From positions 9,672,001-9,736,000 of the forward strand of contig JANTQA010000033.1 in assembly GCA_027625915.1 (NCBI GenBank): DNA of 64,000 nt, read 5' to 3'. Origin of the DNA: Anaeramoeba flamelloides. Taxonomy: Eukaryota > Metamonada > Anaeramoebidae. This document shows positions 22,601 through 34,900 of this stretch, piece after piece. The notes under the pieces are model-generated. The model ran no database searches, was not told the origin of the DNA, and worked only from the letters and a program-made list of their open reading frames with translations. Made by a program: the position numbers and the translations under genes. Numbering within the stretch: position 1 is the stretch's first letter; each line of letters opens with the position of its first letter.

Positions 22601-22856
22601 CCTTCTCTTTTTGTATTTCTTTTTCTTTTTCATTTTCTTTTTCATTTTCATTTTCATTTTCATTTTCATTTTCTTTTTCTTTTTCATTTTCGTTTTCGTT
22701 TTCCTTTTCTGTTTTGATTTCGTTTTCATTTTGAGCTTCTTTTTTTTGATTTTTTTTTACACTTTCACTGTTATTGTGCTTTTCATTATTTTTCATTCCA
22801 TTAGACATTTCATTAACTAACTTTTTCGACTCATTTGAGATTTCAGTTGATGACAT
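16602..22856 (-). CDS. WDR44-like WD40-repeat protein (three exons, ~878 aa)
   Basis: Exons 22856-21621, 18211-17679 and 17469-16602 join in frame (phases 0 and 2) through GTATGC..AAATTAG and GTAATT..TATAG sites. The join yields continuous WD repeats matching WDR44 (rabphilin-11, a Rab11 effector on recycling endosomes): HANTIWALEFSPSGKYLATA, then GHELDILDISWSK joined to HDPDLILTASSDKTARLW, then TNIQYLNSETQILVTSNDSR, then LILCGSEDGNIYFWNK. The first ~250 residues are a Lys/Glu and Asn-rich leader. The last blade (ITNAKFIPKK .. VLIITTDERGRIRIL) is split by a ~190-residue K/E/G-rich insertion. In human WDR44 this loop is short. Upstream of the ATG, TTTTTCTTATCAG is a good 3' splice site and the frame stays open, so a further 5' exon is possible. 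Which Rab it binds is unknown. Ends TAA. Confidence 0.85.
16740..17100. repeat. Coding minisatellite in the WDR44-like last exon
   Basis: On the minus strand, units of about 36-45 bases encode variants of EKEKKKDGEKEKGNGEEKK. The plus strand is C/T-only over long stretches (CCCCTTTTCCCC), a strong purine/pyrimidine strand asymmetry and locally GC-richer than the flanks. Confidence 0.7.
18212..21620 (-). other. 3.4-kb intron 1 of the WDR44-like gene
   Basis: Inferred because the WD repeat is interrupted exactly between WSK (ends 21621) and HDPD (starts 18211) in phase 0 with GT and AG at the borders. It is about 16 times longer than intron 2 of the same gene (209 bp). It contains a decayed coding stretch (19466-19850) and otherwise AT-rich sequence. 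Confidence 0.75.
19466..19850 (-). pseudogene. Decayed protein-coding stretch inside an intron
   Basis: On the minus strand, from an ATG at 19850, the reading frame has unusually coding-like composition in an AT desert. Segments read KLNNLKPLINATNNKTCRC, then LFLGGDELCYIPHKMSILTK, then LAKDLSYVNVNNTNSKEIL. The frame is broken in a few places, so it is not an intact gene. I do not recognise the family. It does not belong to the WD40 protein, whose exons join cleanly across it. It may be a retroposed gene copy, a transposase remnant or exons of an unseen gene. Confidence 0.4.
22520..22720. repeat. Coding hexanucleotide repeat in WDR44-like exon 1
   Basis: On the minus strand (GAAAAN)n and (GAAAAT)n hexamers encode alternating Lys-Glu and Asn-Glu. 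The same hexamer repeats occur in the MSH6-like gene and the CH-RasGAP gene. Confidence 0.8.
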
Positions 22857-25602
22857 GAATAAATCAACCTGATAAGAAAAAGTTTGAAAAATGAAAGGAT
22901 TTGTAACCTATTCATGAAAAAAAATCTGATGACTGTTCAGATCTGATCCCTTTTACAAGTCTGTTCAGCTTCAAAAAAGGTTAGAAAGTGTTTGGTAGTT
23001 TCTAAATTGTCTACTAATGTTTGAAAGGCTTGAAAAGGTTCAAGGATTGGTAATAGTAATGAGATTTTTTGGAGTGATTTTGAAGCTCACTATTGTTTGA
23101 TAGTTTGTAAACAAAAATTAAATCACTTACAATCTGCAAACAAAACTAACTTTCGCTTTCAAAATACAGATTTTTTTAATTTTGTCAAAAAAAGTATTAT
23201 TTTTGTAATCTTTTTTTTATTACTGGTTTTGGTTTATTGACAATTTTTAAAAATTATATTATAGTGTGGGTGTAAAGTTAACAAGAAAGAATACAAAACC
23301 CTTAAATACTGTTAACTTTTGCATTGATTTTTGCCATCAGAAATATGCTCGAAATTTTCAATTAATAATTTTTAGGGAAAATTGTTACTTTTTTTGGTTT
23401 TATGTGTTTTGTAAATAAAAGTAAATTCAGATTTAATTGTGCAGATTTAAAGTCGTTAACTAAGTGGGTTTATAGACACACAATAAAAAAGCAGTAAACT
23501 TGAGAACAAGAAATAAATTTGGAAATAGTTCTGTAGTCAAAATAACACTCCCCCTTTCAAAACCTATGTTTTTCAAAATAAAAGTTGCCATTTTTCTTTT
23601 TTCTAAAAGGTTAATAATTTAATCGATCAAATAAACCAATAACAAAGAATAAGTTAATATGTTCCTAGTTTCCTCAAGTTCTCCTATTTAAAACTGAAAT
23701 TTGAAAAATAAAGGATGAAATTTGAAAACATTTATCTCAAATAATGAGTAAATTTTTATAAAGAACAATCTAAAAAACAAAAAAAAAATCTTTTAAGGAT
23801 TACGTTTTTCGGGGAAAACAGTGAAATAATCGAGAAAATCACCCTTGAAGAAGTTATGTAATCCAAGTAATATTTGTCCAAGGTGAATTTCTTTTGGAAA
23901 AAATGTGAAATTTTCACAATTTCAAGAATTTTCATAATTTTTACCTTGTTAGATCATCCTAAATTTTGATTTTAATATTTTAGAATTCCCATTTCAACTT
24001 TCAGAACCCACACTATTTTCTAGAGCTGTTCTACATCTTTTTTAAATTTACTTTTACAAGTTTGAAATGTTCTCAAATTTGAAATGCACTTGAAAATCCC
24101 CAAAGTCAATTTTTTGCAATTATTTTTTTTGTTATTTTCAATTTTCCATTTACATTGAATAACAAAGAAAAATAGTCTTCGTGAAAAGGTAAAGATGACA
24201 AAAAATGTTTTTTTTTTTTTTTGTCCAATTTCTTCCATCTGAAAAATTTTTTTGAGAAGCGAAAGTCAAATAACACAATTACTCAACTCCCCTCAAGGGT
24301 GGGAACGTGGTCCTAAACACCTGAGAAAATTATCTATAATTATCAACAAATTCTATTCCTAATTTAAAATTTACAAAAACCCTTAAGGAACTAATGTCCG
24401 AAATCGATTTTCAAAGGTATACTATTGAATTCTGAACAAAATGTTATATTGAAACATGTAGAAAAAATAGTACGGTTTTTCTTTTGAAAAAGGTTTAAAA
24501 CTTAAACATCTATATCTTTTGGGCTACTCTATTAGATTAATTTATTTATTATATATATTTTTTATTAATATCATTCTTTGTTTGTAATTACATATCCGAA
24601 TCAGTACTTGTAAAAATTGAAAATTCAAGAAAAATAGAAATTACAAAAATAATAAAGGCTCTTTCAAAATATAACTAATACAATCTCAAAATGTCTGTTT
24701 TTGAAACAAGCTTATCCCTTCTTCATTATTTTCTATTAACACTTTTCTTAGGAATTTGAGGACTGAATTTTCTAAAAATATTTGTAAAAGATCTTTAATT
24801 ATTGGTTTTGTAACATTCTTAAATAATTGAGTTTAGATGATGATCTTTCTATTTATAATACTGAAAAAGATGAATACTTTATATCAAGAATTCAAGGATT
24901 TTCAAAGTTTTTGTTGTAAAATTTAAGGTAGATATTCTTTTTATATACTTTTGTCAAAATTAAATTATTTCATAATTTGAAAATATTGAGGTTTGGTTGT
25001 AGAAAATTGAACAAATATAAAAATTTTTCTATCATCATACAAAAAATAGTATCAAATTTGTAATTTCTATTTAACTGAAAAACTTATATATTAAAACAAA
25101 TTGAATAAGAAATACCTTTCTTTGTTTTTATTTGAATATATATATAAAACAGAAAAAAACACAATAAATCGAAATCTCTTCTCGATGTTATGAGGTTTTT
25201 ATTCTATAGAAATGCCAACTACAATATTAAATTTAATCTTGTTTATCCAGTCGGTTGTTCCACAAATAACCAACCCATTTATTTTTCCTTTAAATTCTCA
25301 ATATTTTTTAATTAATTCAAAGACTAATAAAAATATGAAAAAAAGAAAAAAATAAATAAAATGTAAAATAAAAAATAAATTTGTAGAAAATTCTTTCAGG
25401 CTGTTTAATGTTGATTTTGATTATGGGTTAAACCATGACTCAGTATTAAAAAAATGTATTAAATAAGTTTATACAATGTTTAAATAGTATTAAAAGTTAA
25501 GTGGTAGTAATTTTTTCTGAATTATATTTCAAGTTGATGTATAATTAAAAAAAAATAAATATAGATAAATAAAAATACAATTCTATTCTAAATATTAAAT
25601 AA
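22857..25602. other. Intergenic, no gene seen
   Basis: Upstream of the WDR44-like gene. A possible 5' exon of that gene may lie near 22870-23000. An imperfect inverted repeat GTAAAGTTAACA / TGTTAACTTTTGC spans about 23271-23322. The sequence TTAAGGAACTAATG at about 24384 resembles one end of the TTAA elements, with no partner found. Frames here are short and AT-driven. Confidence 0.45.
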
Positions 25603-26957
25603 TTAAAAGAGTAGCCACACCATAAGAAATAATAAAAATTGGTGATAGATTAGATAAGAATATTTTATTTCATTGGTGTGTGATCGTAGATTCTCTAAAA
25701 ATTTTTTTAAAAAAATTATTTGATATTTTTTTTTAGTAATATTTACCAATAAAAAAAAAGAGATTATATTGATAAAATAGTTTTTATTATATATATATTT
25801 ATTAAAATAAACTTAATTCCAAAATTTTGGGCAAAGTTTAAACAGTTGTAAGAATTACAATAACATGATTTACATACAATTGGGAAGTAATTTTAATTAA
25901 ACAAACTATTTCATTTTTTTGTCTTTTTTGTTTTCATTTTCTTTTTTCCACTTACATAATCTGTTTGTTTCGATCTGGAATTCTTTAATCAATGGTTGAT
26001 AGATGGTTAGCGTTGAGTTTCTTAAATTGGAAAATCATATACAATTGATCCAAGGTATCTTATCATTTAATCGATCAACCATTGTTGGTGTAATTTTAAC
26101 AAATCTACCAATAAAATTTATTGTTCAGCTCGTTTCCTTATTTTTGACAGACTCGTTTTGTTTTTTTTTTTTGTTTTATATTGTTTTCCTTTATTTGGGA
26201 TGAAAATGGTTACTTATATTAACATTAATACTAGGTACTTAAATGTTCTTTTATATTAGGTTTGGAAAAATATTATAAATTGAGTTTTTGTTTTATTATT
26301 TTTGATTTTAGATTTGTCCAAATTTTGGAATGGGGTTTAGTTTTTTTTTTGGGATAAAATAATTTTATATTTTTAGAATAAAACTTATAGCTATTTTATG
26401 GTTTAGACTTTGATAACATATAATCATATTCACTTCTCCAATTCCACCAAATCCAATGATTTAAAATCCTAACAAGTAATATTTTGACTTAATTATTATT
26501 TTTTTGGAATCTCTTCTAGCTATTTTGTCCCATTCATGTTTACTTTGATGATTATTTCGATGGTAATATTTCTGTTCATTTTAAACAAAATCCATTAATC
26601 CAAAATGCCACTGATAAAAAAATATTTCTAATTTTTTATGTTTTCAGGATTAAAAAAATTCAAAAATGATGAAAAAATTCAAAATGAAAAAATTAAATTC
26701 CATAATATAATGTTGAGAAAGGGAGAAAAGATTAGTCATTCAACATTCAAAACACTATTTTAAGTAATTCAACTCAACATTCTATTGTGACAATTTCTTT
26801 GAGACTTTATAAAAAAAAATTAAAAAATCTAATGAATGAAGTACTTTTAATAATGAAAATCAATGAATTACAACCAAAGTAAAAAATTTATTTTTCTGAT
26901 CCTATTCAGAATTGTAAAAATGTGAAAAATTTTCCTTTACCGTGGCTACTCCCTTAA
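25603..26957. mobile_element. 1.36-kb TTAA-bounded element with coding remnants
   Basis: The left end TTAAAAGAGTAGCCAC and the right end (reversed) TTAAGGGAGTAGCCAC form terminal inverted repeats bounded by TTAA, as in the T1 and T2 elements. Unlike those, the interior has coding-like stretches on the minus strand. One at about 26580-26460 includes HRNNHQSKHEWDKIARRDSK. Another at about 26170-25910 includes RFVKITPTMVDRLNDKIPW and LTIYQPLIKEFQIETNRLC, with in-frame stops. This may be the remnant of a transposase-bearing relative of the short TTAA elements, but I cannot name the family. Confidence 0.4.
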
Positions 26958-28376
26958 ATAAGTTATTTACAAAAAAGTTGAAAATTTTATTTTTAAATAA
27001 ATTTTGAATTTTCGAAATTTAAATAGAGATATTAGAATAAAGTTTACAGTCAGTTTCACTTTTAATGAACAAACTTTCAACAAAATTTAAGGTACACAAA
27101 AAATATCAAATTAAGACACAAAATTCGGATTCTAATAAAATAATTTGAGTTATAAAAAATTCCAAAAAAATGGACTAAAATTTGAGATTTTTCGTATCTA
27201 AGTTACCCAATTAAATATCATTCTGAAAAAATTATTCACTCAAAGATCTAAAATGATCTCTTTTTCAATTAAAGTGATCCAGCCCAAAATGAAAAAAATC
27301 CTTTATTTTTAAGAATAAACCAAACTTAGATTCTTTAGAAATACAAGAAATAATGAGCTTATTATTAGAGCCGATCATCATAAAAGTAATACCTGGACAA
27401 ACTATAAATTTCAAAAAAAAAAAAACAAAAATGTTAAAAAATTTTTGGGAACCATTTCATTGTAATGACTTATGCAAAATTCCTCAACCAGTTTAGCAAA
27501 TTACCATTGTTGACAATAAGATTTTTTACTTTTATATGTATAAATTTTAAAAGAACATTTAACATCCCAACTTTTCTTAATGTTAATTTGGAGTTTCAAA
27601 TAGTTTTTTTTTCAAATATAATTTTAAAAAAAAAAACAAAGAATTGATAAAAAAAAAAAAAAATCAAATAAAAAAATTAAAAAATGAGCGAAAATGATTT
27701 TGAACTAAAAATTAAAATTTTAGTTTGAGAATATTATTTTCAGAAGAATAATGAATTAAACTCATAGAATATGTTTTATTTTTCTTCCATAAAACTGGTC
27801 CCCTTTGACTGAAAAAGAGTTTATATAAATTCTTATTATATAAATTTAAATGCAATATTATTTTCAATGATAATTATTCAGAATTGTGATTGTTTTGATT
27901 TTTACATCTACAAAAATCTAAAAAATGAAAGATCGAGAAGATTTAAACAACAATATGTTTCAAAAAGTTAATGTATAATCAACAATTTTTATATATACAT
28001 CGATATATATATATATATATATATCTAAATAGCTAAATATCTAAAATGGGAATGTATTTTTCAACATTTACTGAATTTCTTTAATTGATCTAAAATTTTT
28101 AATGTTTGGTTATTTGCCAACTCTCTCGATTTAGATTTGAACAGCAAAACTTAAATCATGAAAAATTTGAAAAAAAAAAAAACAAGAAAAATTTTTTAAA
28201 AATAATTAATGAAAGAAATAAAATTAATTGTTAAAAAACCAAACAAAAATAATTGTGTTTGATAATTTCAAAATAAATCTCGAGTATTATTAAGATAAGC
28301 ACGAAGATAAATTTGAGAATTTTAGGATAATTCAACAATTTTTTTTTACTTTTATTTTTTTTTTTTGGAATAATCT
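26958..28376. other. Intergenic, no intact gene
   Basis: AT-rich. A ~45-bp fragment of the R3 right end (GGTCCCCTTTGACTGAAA followed by AAGAGTTTATA) lies at about 27797-27828. An (AT)n microsatellite is at 28001-28024. No gene seen. Confidence 0.5.
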
Positions 28377-29763
28377 TTAATTGTTTTCTTGGTTTTCTTT
28401 ACCATCTGATTCAATTTGTTTGGATTGTTCGTCAAGCATATCTACAATGTCTTGTTGTTGATCGTTTTTTGTGATATTTTCTTCTACTTCTTGTTGCTTA
28501 TCATGTGATTTTTCTTCTGGGGGTGAATTTAAATCAGAATTAATTGAGCTACTGCTTGTAATTTCACTTGACGAGCTAGATTTTGAATTTTCAGAGTTTT
28601 CAGAATTGTCAGAAGATAAATCATCTCTTTCTACATCTTTAACTCCATAAACGTTTTCTTTTTTTTTTGAGCCAGTGTTGGATCCAGAAATTTCTTGATA
28701 ATTGTCGCGTTGTTTATTTGATGATGAAAAGTTTAAAAAGATCACTAAAAAGAACTTTTGAAAATCAGATTTAATTCAATTTAATATAATTCGATATTTG
28801 TTTCAATTCATATTTGTTTTTTTTGTGTTTTGTTTTTGTGATTTTGTTAATTGTTGAATGGTTGTTTGTGTTTTTTTTGTTTTATTTTTGTAAAACCAGA
28901 TGAAATGGGAAAAAATGAAGAAAAAAAAAAAAAAGTAAAAAGGTTGAGGGACTGAAACAAAGAAAGTTGTGATTTTGGTTGTACTTAAAGGAAGAAAAAT
29001 GAAACAAAAGAATAAAAAAAAAATAAAAATCCAAAATGACTCAACAAAAAATTTTGGTGAGGTTTGAACAAGAGAATAAACAAAAAATTCCAATACTTGA
29101 TTTCTGGAATATGTCCCAATCAGGAATTTTATTTTGGAAATCAAATTTATGAGTTCTTTTCAAATACAGTCATTTACTTGTTTCTAAAAAAATGTTGACC
29201 AACTAAAAAGTCAAATTTTATTTGGAAAAAGAAAAAAAAGAAATAAGAGAAAAAAAAAAAAAAAAATAAAAAGAAGAAAAAAAAATGAATTACAAGAATT
29301 ATCGATTGAAGGACTGTTCCAACTGTGTATGGATAAATACCATCAAAACAGTCTTGTCCAACTGCTTTAGAGAAGTGGCAAGGTCTCCATAAATCGCTTA
29401 CTCTGGACATGTTGATAACAAGTGCGATCACAATCACATAAAGGCTCATTGTGTCTCCCTTTTTGGTTACTTTATTCATAATGATTGCAATAAATCTTCC
29501 AAAAGAAAGGATAAATGTTAAAATAGAGCTAAATGTTGCGAGGTGAATTGGTTCATTTACAGAGCTATGGTAACTGCCTAACCCACTAATTGTAATGATC
29601 CAAAAGATCTAAATATTGTAAAAAGGTAATTAACACAAGAGAAAGAGAAATCTCAAAATAAGAAAGAAAAAAAAAGAAACAAAGAATGAAAAGAGTGTTT
29701 TTGATTTACAAAATTTAAAACATGTGTACCCAACTCTACTTTGTGTTTTAATTCTAAAATCAT
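28377..29763 (-). CDS. PGAP2/Frag1-like membrane protein (5' end unresolved)
   Basis: Exons at 29763-29710 (open further upstream), 29608-29294, 29202-29178 and 28744-28377 join with matching phases (0, 0, 1) through GTAAAT, GTAATT and GTAAAT donor sites. The spliced product reads FHSYYLEF, then LNFIFWIITISGLGSYHSS, NEPIHLATFSSILTFILSF, TKKGD, GIYPYTVGTVLQSIILLVNI. This order matches the Frag1/DRAM/Sfk1 family, best PGAP2 (IHEN.., LTKK.., GVYTIFAILEYTVVLTN), a multi-pass Golgi protein that acts in GPI-anchor lipid remodelling. A ~115-residue acidic Ser/Glu/Asn/Gln-rich tail after FLNFSSSN is not in PGAP2. One exon is only 25 nt. Upstream exons for the N-terminal third are missing here; a minus-strand segment near 31690 (YLVPSFIPG) is a candidate. 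Ends TAA. Confidence 0.6.
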
Positions 29764-30050
29764 TTTTGGTTCAGAAATAAATTCCAAGTAATAAGAATGA
29801 AAAAATGAATAACAAAAAGTTATCTCAAAAACTCAAAACTTTTGTAAAAACATTTTCAAATTTTAAAGGTTTCTGAAGTATTGGAAACTTTATAAAATTG
29901 TCTAAAATGGATATGAAAGGTTGGAAAGAACCAATAATTTGTCAAAGATAGGAAATTTTTGGTAGGAAAACTCCTTATTGGTTTTTGATATATCAATAAA
30001 GACCAATAAATATCAGAAAATTTTTACTTCATTTTACAAATTTTTTTTAC

Positions 30051-30806
30051 TTAAGGGATTAGCGTCACCATAGAATACTCTATAACCAAAGTATGTTGTA
30101 ATTGAGTGTAAATGATATTAGTGTGTATTGTTCAAATAGCATAAAAAATCTATTATAATTCTTATTACACAATAAATTATTGCATTTTTTACTAATGATC
30201 ACTATTTAAAAAATTTTCCTTTTTGAAATTTTTTTTTTAATTCCTTTTCCAAATCTAAAAATAGAAACCCAAAATACAGTATTCTGGTATTTAATAATTT
30301 AGATCTAGAACTTCCAAAAATAACTATTTTTTCATTTTTTTAATTTCAAAGATTAACTCAATAATCATCAACATAAAAGTACACAAGGATTGATTATTTT
30401 TGTTTCCTTTATTTAAATCTAATTGTAATCTCAATATATTTCCAATATTTCAGAAATAATTTGTTAAAAAAATCTATTGGTCAATTATTTAATTTTTTAA
30501 AAAAATTGGAATTTTTTTCTACTGATCTACATTTCAATACAAAGTTAAGAAAGATATTTTGCAACTTTTGGATCTGAATGTTGAGAATTCGACCTTTAAA
30601 TTTATGGTTAAATGTAGATTTTATTCTGAAATTGTTGGATATTTTACTAAAGCAAGGATCATTATTAATTGATGGGATCAACAAATATTACTACTTGACT
30701 AATCGATTTTTAGAGGCATTTAAAGCATTTAACACTAATTTAGTTAACACCCAATAACAACATACTTTGACCGATGGCCTCTCCTTTGATGAAGATAATC
30801 CCTTAA
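30051..30806 (+). mobile_element. T1 family TTAA element, copy 3 (756 bp)
   Basis: Begins TTAAGGGATTAGCGTCACC and ends GAAGATAATCCCTTAA, with TTAA at both ends and flanks (TTTTAC / GCTCTG) unlike the other copies. The body is colinear with copies 1, 2 and 4. If the N-terminal exon of the PGAP2-like gene lies near 31690, this copy is inside an intron of that gene. Confidence 0.8.
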
Positions 30807-31930
30807 GCTCTGAATAAAGTATTTTATTGGTTTAAAGTGATCAAAATGATGCGTGCACAAAGACTATAATCCTTGTTTCAAAAAATTATCCAAGTTTTTT
30901 TTTTTCTTGTATCAAGACAACATCCAGTCTACTACCTAACCAGTATACCTAAGTTCAAATTGATTTTTATTACAATTCTTTGATATTTTTAGGAAACTTT
31001 TAATTTTTCTTTCAAATAGTTGAAATGTTTTCATAATATTCTCATTTTTTTCTTAACGATTTGTTTTTATTTGATCAAATAAACTTAAACCTACTTAAGG
31101 TTTTCAATTTCTGAAATTTGAAAAAAAGATTATCTGGAGTAGGGTGTAGTGACTTCTTAATTTCAGGCATTATCAACCTTAATTGGCACTTTCTTCTCAT
31201 AAAAAAAAATATAGAAAAGCTAGTGAAATTTTTACCCAATGATAACTGAAATTGAAGTTGAATCCAAGACTTAGATTTCTTGACTAAAAATTCATTAAAG
31301 TTAAAAAAAGTAATATTTAACTTCTTTAAACTCTCTATAGAACTTTTAAATTTGATTTGTTTTTGATGAATTTTTAGAAAAAGATTATTTTTGAAAGGTT
31401 ATTTGTTCATTCAAACTTGAGAAAATTACAAAAAGTGAGATTCCCTTAAAAAAAACTATGTTCCAAATTTTGCTTTTTGATTCTATCAAGGTAAAAATCA
31501 AGTAAAAAAGGGCTGGTGCTTTTTGGTGTCAACTAATAGTAAAAATGAATTCTTTTAAAAAGACCAAACAAATTTCTCACCAAATGATGACAGGGTTTAT
31601 TTAAAAAGTTGAATTTTATTTTGTGTAAAAAATTGATGTTGTATTGTATTTGGGAAAAAAAATTATAAGAGTTCCTTGTAACACCAGGAATAAAAGAAGG
31701 AACAAGATATTGTTTGTGAGGAAAAAGAAAACTTATTTTAGAAAAGGGGCAAATAATTTGTAACAAGAGTCTTTTTTAAAAAAAAAAATAAGGAAAAATC
31801 TTTCATAATCTTGATGATAAAAAAAAATTGATGACTTGTTGTAAATCGTTTTGGTTTAATTATATTTTCTCTTGTGCCTTTTTCAATTTTTCTTTTAAAT
31901 TTTTTTTTTTAAAAACATTTTTTCTCGTTT
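30807..31930. other. Intergenic or upstream intron
   Basis: Mostly AT-rich and uninformative. A minus-strand stretch at about 31760-31640 reads FLFPHKQYLVPSFIPGVTR and may be an upstream exon of the PGAP2-like gene. If so, the promoter shared with the EF-hand gene would be under 200 bp. Confidence 0.3.
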
Positions 31931-34900
31931 ATGTCTGGTAATGAATAATCTTTTAAAATAATCACAAAACCCATCTGTTAATTCCATATAAAACCATTCT
32001 TCCTGTTTCTTTTCATATACCTTAGGTTATAAACTCAACAAACAACAAATATCATCACTTGAAAAGAAAATAAAGAAATTAAAGGGTGTCAAAGCATCAA
32101 AATGTCACTTAAACGCCAACGATCTGGAACAATTGTTTGATCTTGATAGTGATGGTGCACAGTCCCTCTTAAATGCATTAGATCTTGACAACAATGGAAC
32201 AGTTGAATGGAAAGAATTAATTAGTGGAATTTCAATCTTGTCTTCTGATAGTATGGATGAGAAAGCTAAACTTTTATTTGATGTAATTATTTTTTTTCTT
32301 TTTTATTCTAAAAAATTTTTCTCCTTTCATGAAAAAAAAGATTTTTTTTCTTTTTACTTTTTTCCAAAAAAATAAAATTATTCAATTTTAGGTATGGGAC
32401 GCAGACGGAAATGGTGTGTTAGATAGAGACGAAATCAAACAAATGTTTGTGAGCATGTTTACTCTTGCAGCAACACGTATGATTTTTTCTTCTTATTTAA
32501 AATAAAGAATAAAAAACAAAAAATAAAAAATCAAAAACACATAGAATTTTGAATACATCCAAAATCGAAATATACAAATTAAAATTTTATCTCAAAGTTC
32601 AAAAAGTAATTAAAATGCTTTAGTCTTCTCAAAATACCATCTCTTCATTGATCATTTTGAAGATCTTTGAGTTTTTTTTTCAACAAATAATCAAAACAGA
32701 AAAATACTTTGGAATTGATCAATTATTATTTGTTAATTCGAAAATAACAGCAATTAGGTACCTTTTTGACAGTTCGTTTTTGAAGACCATTTGATCACTC
32801 GGTTTGTAATTGAAATAATAAATTAAACTTTTCTCAAAGTACAAAACTTTGATCAACCAAAAATTACAGAATTTTTTGCCTTTTAAAGTTTTTACTTTCC
32901 GATTGCAGAACAAATCTCAATTCTGTTATTTGTATACGAGTACACAAGAGTAATTAAAGAAAGAAAGAAAAAAATAGAGTTTTTAAAATTTTAGAGATAA
33001 ATAAAGAGTTCCATGTAATTAACCAAAATTCAGATATAGCAAATATAATATCTGATTATCTTGATCGAATAATAATATTAATTTGAATCAAAAAATCGTT
33101 TGGAAAATACAAATCTTTCAATTTTTAAAAAAATCATTTTTCAAACAAAGTTTTGGTATTCACCAAACGATTTTATATTTAAAATCCATTTGAGCTCAAA
33201 AATAAAAACGGGGATTTCTTTTACTATTATGAAAATTTGGATAATTGCATTGAACTCTTTATTTATCTCTAAAATTGTAAAAACTCTATTTTTTACAACA
33301 TTCCTTATTTACTCTTTTATAGTTGGAATTTAAAGGGATAAAAATTTCAATTGATCCTCTTTAATCAATTCTGAAATCTGACTTTCATTTTCATCTGGGA
33401 ATTCTTAGTTTGCCCAAGACATCTCATAAAAAAATACCAAACGATGAAATAGAAGAAGGCAAGTCCCAATCTATTTCTTGGAAAAATTCTACTTTAAAAG
33501 AAAAAAAATAAGATTATGATTTTTTTTTCCATTTATTATCCAAAAAACAGTAACAAACGAGAAAAAATCTTCACATCATTTTCCTTTTTATTTCTTTCAC
33601 AAATAGAGTTTTCAGAGAGGTAGGTTGTAATTTTATGATCTTTATTTTTAAATTAAAAAAATAAGAAAAATAAAGTAAAATTTTTTTACTCAGTTATTAT
33701 ATAAACACCAGTAGATATAGTTTTAACAAGATCACTTAAAGTTATTGTTCCCTTTAACACCAATTAAAACACCCTTTTATTTGCACAAATGAAAATTTAA
33801 ATAAGGATTTAACAAGATTATTGTCTTTTAATAAATAAAAATATTACAATAAAAGTATAAAATATCAATTTGGAAAATACATTCAAAGAGAAGTGAATTT
33901 TTTTTTTTTTTTTTTTTTTTTTTTTGGGGAAAAATTAATTTTTTTGACATTATACCTATTTTTTATTTTGATGTCTAGTATTTAAAGTAATATAAAAATA
34001 AAAATTAAGTGAAGAAAAATTTGTTTCTCCTCATCTAGGAATATTTATATTTTATTCTCAGTAGGTATTGAAATACAATATTGTAACCAAGAAAAAATAT
34101 TGAGAAGAATTCTAATTAAAGGAAAGTCAAAATATTTCAAATTTTAGGGGTTTTCAGGATTTGAATTAAAATCATTTAATAAATCCAAAAACTTTTAGTG
34201 AATTTCTGAACAAAACAAGAACAATTTAGAATATTTTTTTTGATATTGATTCTGGTACTATCCAAATATTTTCAAGTATATCTATTCACTTGGAGTAAAC
34301 CATATGACTATTGAAAATAATCTGACTGGAAATATTATCACGAAATTTTTAATTTTCGAACATTTTCAAGGTAAATTTCGAATTGGATTTAAAAAATTAT
34401 TTTTATCCAATACTGATTAATTCAAATAAATTTAATAAAATTTTTAGTTCAATTTCCGATTTTGTAATCTCATCACTCAATTTTTAAAACAACTCAAGAG
34501 AGATTATTTTGGAAGCATAACCAATTTTACAAAGTTTTATGAACATTTAAACCAATAAAATGCTTTGTTCAAAGCTTGTGTAAAAAAATTCATAAAATGG
34601 AAAATGAAGTGAAAATTTTCTTCCATTAATTTGAATTTATCAGTATTTCAAATTTTCCAAAAAAATGCCTGGAATTTAAATTTTAATAAGAAATCTTGAC
34701 TCAGCAACATTCTTTCAAGTTAATAAATATGGTGTTGAACAGAAAAATAATAGTTTCTGGTCATGGAGTAAGAACTTTACTTAGGGGGTGTTTTCTTATT
34801 TGAGATAAGGAAATTATTGAAAATTAAAGCAAAAAATTTATTTTTTTTTTCTCTTCCTTTTTTTGTATTTCATAAATTTTCTTTGAATTATTTTTTTTTT

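Noticed and set aside
28803-29144. Separate membrane protein frame on the minus strand
   Set aside because: It is hydrophobic only because of T runs and falls within an intron: the flanking exons join in phase and match the PGAP2 family.
32133-32375. Intronless 80-aa EF-hand protein
   Set aside because: The end of this frame runs into a GTAATT donor and T-rich intron; the next EF hand continues in phase at 32392.
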